Below, piece after piece: positions 61,492 through 64,000 of a stretch of DNA of 64,000 bases. The position numbers and the translations under genes were made by a program. The notes beneath the pieces were generated by a model. It did not search any database. It was not told the origin of the DNA and was given only the letters and a program-made list of their open reading frames with translations. Origin of the DNA: Rheinheimera sp. SA_1 (GTDB lineage Bacteria > Pseudomonadota > Gammaproteobacteria > Enterobacterales > Alteromonadaceae); contig NZ_LXWK01000011.1 in assembly GCF_001669775.1 (NCBI RefSeq), positions 992,001 to 1,056,000 on the forward strand. The letters are read 5' to 3'. Position 1 is the stretch's first letter, and each line of letters opens with the position of its first letter.

Positions 61492-62058
61492 ATGAAAAAA
61501 TTCTTTGCGGTACTAGGTTTATTCTTCAGCCTGCAAACACAGGCTGCTTTAATCAGTGTTGAACTGGACAATACCAGCTATCAGAAAGGCGATACCATCA
61601 GCGCTAGTATCTGGATGAGCGATTTAAACACCGCGCTGGCCGGTTTTAATATCGATTTATGGTTTAAATCAACGGCTCTGACCTTTGACAGCATCACTTT
61701 TGGCAATTACCTGACAGTCTTTGCTGACACCGATAAATATTCAGCAGTCAGCGGCAATCTGCTAAATTTTTCTGAACTGAACTTTGACGCACTGGATTTT
61801 GAACTGGCTGAGTTACAAGCCACGCCAGACAACCGTTTCCAGCTGGCGACCATTACTTTTATCGCGAAAAAAGCCGGTGCTTTTGCCCTGAACTTCAACA
61901 AAGTTGAATTAAGCGATGGCTGGGGTTTTGAGATCCCGGCTGACGAAGTCCAAATCGGCAACACCAGCGGCGTGATTGAAGGTGTGGAAGAAGTTCCGGC
62001 ACCGGCAACTTTGCTGTTGTTAGCACCAGCACTGCTGTGGTTAGCCCGCCGCCGCTGA
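61492..62058 (+). CDS. Cohesin-like protein with PEP-CTERM-like sorting tail
   Basis: A 188-residue protein. Signal peptide about 1-18 (LQTQA|ALI). A beta-rich domain, about 19-165, has the cohesin pattern: ISVELDNTSYQKGDTISASIWMSDLNTALAGFNIDLWF, then strands ending ATITFIAKKAGAFALNF. The C-terminus, VPAPATLLLLAPALLWLARRR, is a PEP-CTERM-type sorting signal with PAPA instead of PEPA, a hydrophobic helix and three arginines. It would be handled by an exosortase/archaeosortase-like system and end up at the cell surface. It directly follows the nuclease whose C-terminus is dockerin-like, so the two may bind each other. Confidence 0.78.
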   Translation: MKKFFAVLGLFFSLQTQAALISVELDNTSYQKGDTISASIWMSDLNTALAGFNIDLWFKSTALTFDSITFGNYLTVFADTDKYSAVSGNLLNFSELNFDALDFELAELQATPDNRFQLATITFIAKKAGAFALNFNKVELSDGWGFEIPADEVQIGNTSGVIEGVEEVPAPATLLLLAPALLWLARRR

Positions 62059-62085
62059 GGTTACGCTGCTCAACCAACAAATAAC

Positions 62086-62118
62086 AAAATGCCAGTCAAG
62101 ATGATCGACTGGCATTTT
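62086..62118. terminator. Bidirectional terminator between cohesin-like and DJ-1-like genes
   Basis: AAAATGCCAGTC (62086-62097) and GACTGGCATTTT (62107-62118) pair exactly over a 9-base loop. A T run follows on the plus strand and an A run precedes it, which gives a T run on the minus strand. It serves the two convergent genes. Confidence 0.9.
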
Positions 62119-62136
62119 TGTTTGTTTCGCAACAGC

Positions 62137-62889
62137 TTATTGTTGCAGCAGTTTCACTAACGCCTTACCCACATCCGCAGCCGATTGCGGGTTCTGGCCG
62201 GTGATCAGTCGCTGATCAACCACCACCTTTGACTGCCAACTTGCTGCTGCACTATAGCTGGCGCCCCGCAGTTTTAACTGATCTTCCAGCGAATACGGCA
62301 TCACCTCACTTAACTTCACTTGCTGCTCTTCACTGTTGCTAAAACCGGTGACCTTTTTGCCGGCAATCAGATAACTGCCATCGGCCAGTTTGATGTTGAT
62401 TAACGCCGCCGGGCCATGACAGACCGCCGCTACGATACCATTCTGCTGATATAAATCTGCCGCAAACTGCTGTAAGTGTTGATCTTGCGGGAAATCCCAC
62501 ATGGTGCCGTGGCCACCGGCAAACAATACCGCTTTATAATCAGCAGCTTTTTCGTTCGACAGTTTGCGGGTTTGCTTGAGTTTTACGCTGTGATTTTTGT
62601 CCGCCATAAACCATTGATTCACCGCATCAGGCTCGGCCAGGCTACGCGCGTCAACCGGTGCCTCGCCGCCCTGAATACTGGCAATCTGTACTTCAAAACC
62701 GGCGTCCAACAGCTCTTTATACGGATGCGTCACTTCCCCTAACCAATAACCGGTTTTTTCCGCGGTGTTGCCCATTTTGCTGTGGCTGGTCACCACGATG
62801 AGTACTTTCTCTGCGGCGAAAGCGAAAGTACTGCTGAGGATTAAGGCTGTCGCCAGCCCCAGTTTTACGACATAGGTTGAGAGTTTCAT
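62137..62889 (-). CDS. Exported DJ-1/PfpI (Hsp31-like) protein
   Basis: A 250-residue protein with a signal peptide (about 1-25, AFA|AEK). DJ-1/PfpI fold: KVLIVVTSHSKM, Glu in GYWLGEVTHPY, KAVLFAGGHGTMWDFPQ, and nucleophile Cys in GIVAAVCHGPAAL (about 155). This E-C-H arrangement matches Hsp31/HchA-like enzymes with glyoxalase III or chaperone activity. The exported location is unusual, since most Hsp31 proteins are cytosolic. It is divergent from a LysR gene that probably regulates it. Confidence 0.9.
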   Translation of the reverse strand: MKLSTYVVKLGLATALILSSTFAFAAEKVLIVVTSHSKMGNTAEKTGYWLGEVTHPYKELLDAGFEVQIASIQGGEAPVDARSLAEPDAVNQWFMADKNHSVKLKQTRKLSNEKAADYKAVLFAGGHGTMWDFPQDQHLQQFAADLYQQNGIVAAVCHGPAALINIKLADGSYLIAGKKVTGFSNSEEQQVKLSEVMPYSLEDQLKLRGASYSAAASWQSKVVVDQRLITGQNPQSAADVGKALVKLLQQ

Positions 62890-62984
62890 TGGTGTGCCCT
62901 TTTGTGCTGTGAATGATGGTGTTTATTCTGCGCCGGCATTAAACTCAAAAGAAATGAATTGTCTTCATATGACCAATCCAAATT

Positions 62985-63896
62985 ATGAATATCAAAACCA
63001 AAGATCTGAATCTGTTGCTGTTGTTTAAGGTGTTGTTTGAGGAACTGAACGTCAGCAGTGCCGCCGTGCGGATGGACTTAAGCCAGCCAGCGCTGAGCCA
63101 TAAGCTGAATAAACTGCGCCATGAATTTGCTGATCCACTGTTTGTCCGCGCCGCCAGGGGTTTAACAGCGACACCCAAGGCGATTGCGTTGGCGCCGGCA
63201 ATTTTGCAGCTGGTGTCAGAGCTGGAAGGTTTTTATCAACAGCAGACGCAACCAGATTTTTTAGCCCAGACCGATCGGCTGGTGATTTACAGCACCGATT
63301 ATATCGAATCTCTGCTGCTGCCGGATTTGCTGGCGCGGTTCAGCGAACAAGCACCAAATGTCCAGCTGGTCTTTCGGCACACCCAGGGCACTTTGCCGAA
63401 ACAACAACTGGAACGGGGCGAATGTGATCTGGCAATTGCCGGCTTTTATCGTGATTTACCGGAAAGTTTTTATCAGCAGCAACTACTGGCGGAACAGTTT
63501 GTGGTGCTACTGCGTCAGCAACATCCGCTCTCGGATCAGATACTGACGCTTGAAAATTATTGCCAGGCCCGGCATATCGTCACCACTTTAACCGGCGATT
63601 TGCATGGCATTGTTGACCAAGCGCTCGCTTTAACCGGTCACAGTCGTTTGGTCTGCGCTGGTTTATCCGGTTTTTTATCGCCTGCTTACTTGCTTGAAAA
63701 AAATGATCTGCTGCTGACCTGCCTGAAATCGCTGGCCGAACTTTCCCGGTGCAGCCATCCGGAACTCATCATCAAAGATTGTCCGGTGCCGCTGCCCACA
63801 GTGCAAATCAGCCAGATCTGGCATTCCCGAACTCAGGACGATCCGTTACGACGCTGGTTACGACATCAGATCCAACAGTTGTTGGTAGCTAGCTAA
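62985..63896 (+). CDS. LysR-family transcription regulator
   Basis: A 303-residue regulator. HTH: LNLLLLFKVLFEELNVSSAAVRMDLSQPALSHKLNKLRHEFADPLFVRAARGLTATPKA, close to the LeuO/NodD-like subgroup. The effector domain runs from about 90 to 300 (LVIYSTDYIESLLLPDLLARFSEQAPNVQLVFRH). It is divergent from the DJ-1-like gene over 95 bases, the usual control arrangement. The gene is complete. The last 104 bases of the window hold no feature that I can support. Confidence 0.92.
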   Translation: MNIKTKDLNLLLLFKVLFEELNVSSAAVRMDLSQPALSHKLNKLRHEFADPLFVRAARGLTATPKAIALAPAILQLVSELEGFYQQQTQPDFLAQTDRLVIYSTDYIESLLLPDLLARFSEQAPNVQLVFRHTQGTLPKQQLERGECDLAIAGFYRDLPESFYQQQLLAEQFVVLLRQQHPLSDQILTLENYCQARHIVTTLTGDLHGIVDQALALTGHSRLVCAGLSGFLSPAYLLEKNDLLLTCLKSLAELSRCSHPELIIKDCPVPLPTVQISQIWHSRTQDDPLRRWLRHQIQQLLVAS

Positions 63897-64000
63897 GTAG
63901 ATAGAAGCACCGTCAATGCCAGGGATCGAACGCAGGTGCCACTTTTGCAAAAAAGCTATGCCTGCAGCTGTAGAATACAGTACAGCTTATTCCCGTTTTC

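Overview
The window looks like the chromosome of a Gram-negative gammaproteobacterium. The content (periplasmic and exported proteins, PEP-CTERM-like sorting tail, membrane-anchored AraC regulators, a chromosomal integron) fits an Alteromonadales/Chromatiales-type aquatic bacterium such as Rheinheimera or a relative. That genus guess is inference only. No rRNA, tRNA, CRISPR array or prophage was seen.

Region 1 (1-27386, all on the minus strand, tightly packed) is a non-ribosomal peptide operon that runs off the left edge. In transcription order: type II thioesterase, periplasmic penicillin-acylase-type hydrolase, cyclic-peptide ABC exporter, three-module NRPS (NRPS-A), an ATP-grasp-like protein, one-module NRPS-B, and NRPS-C (two complete modules plus a third condensation domain). 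A-domain pocket residues read from the sequence suggest acyl-Ala-Ala-X-Gly-Thr-Cys-(more). X is activated by a deviant A domain lacking the usual Asp that binds the alpha-amine. The starter condensation domain, exporter and periplasmic acylase together suggest an acylated precursor that is exported and then trimmed.

Region 2 (27387-43700) is mostly ordinary chromosome: a 1.3 kb gene-poor gap; an ArsR/flavoprotein/BASS-transporter operon; two membrane-anchored AraC regulators; an exported NTF2-like/DJ-1 fusion; an exported degenerate Nudix-like protein; a DUF2306-type membrane protein; a DUF3297 protein; a MASE1-CHASE-PAS histidine kinase; an ABC ATPase/permease pair; and a cupin-AraC regulator divergent from an exported alpha/beta hydrolase.

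Region 3 (43900-48590) starts with a MarR-controlled DUF1398/marR operon whose sigma-70 promoter contains a perfect palindrome. It is followed by a small chromosomal integron: six one-gene cassettes on the minus strand, each followed by an attC-like site, an attI-like point, and at the far end an intI reading away from the array. That intI keeps a LexA box but is truncated to about 41 recognisable residues.

Region 4 (48491-64000) holds a LysR/SDR divergent pair, a small membrane protein with an extracytoplasmic tail, an antitoxin with a frameshifted toxin, a FAN1-type VRR-NUC nuclease fused to a DnaQ-type exonuclease, a YebE-like protein, glycerol kinase coupled to a Toprim-like protein, an ExeM/NucH-type extracellular nuclease ending in a dockerin-like repeat next to a cohesin-like PEP-CTERM protein, and a DJ-1 protein divergent from a LysR regulator.
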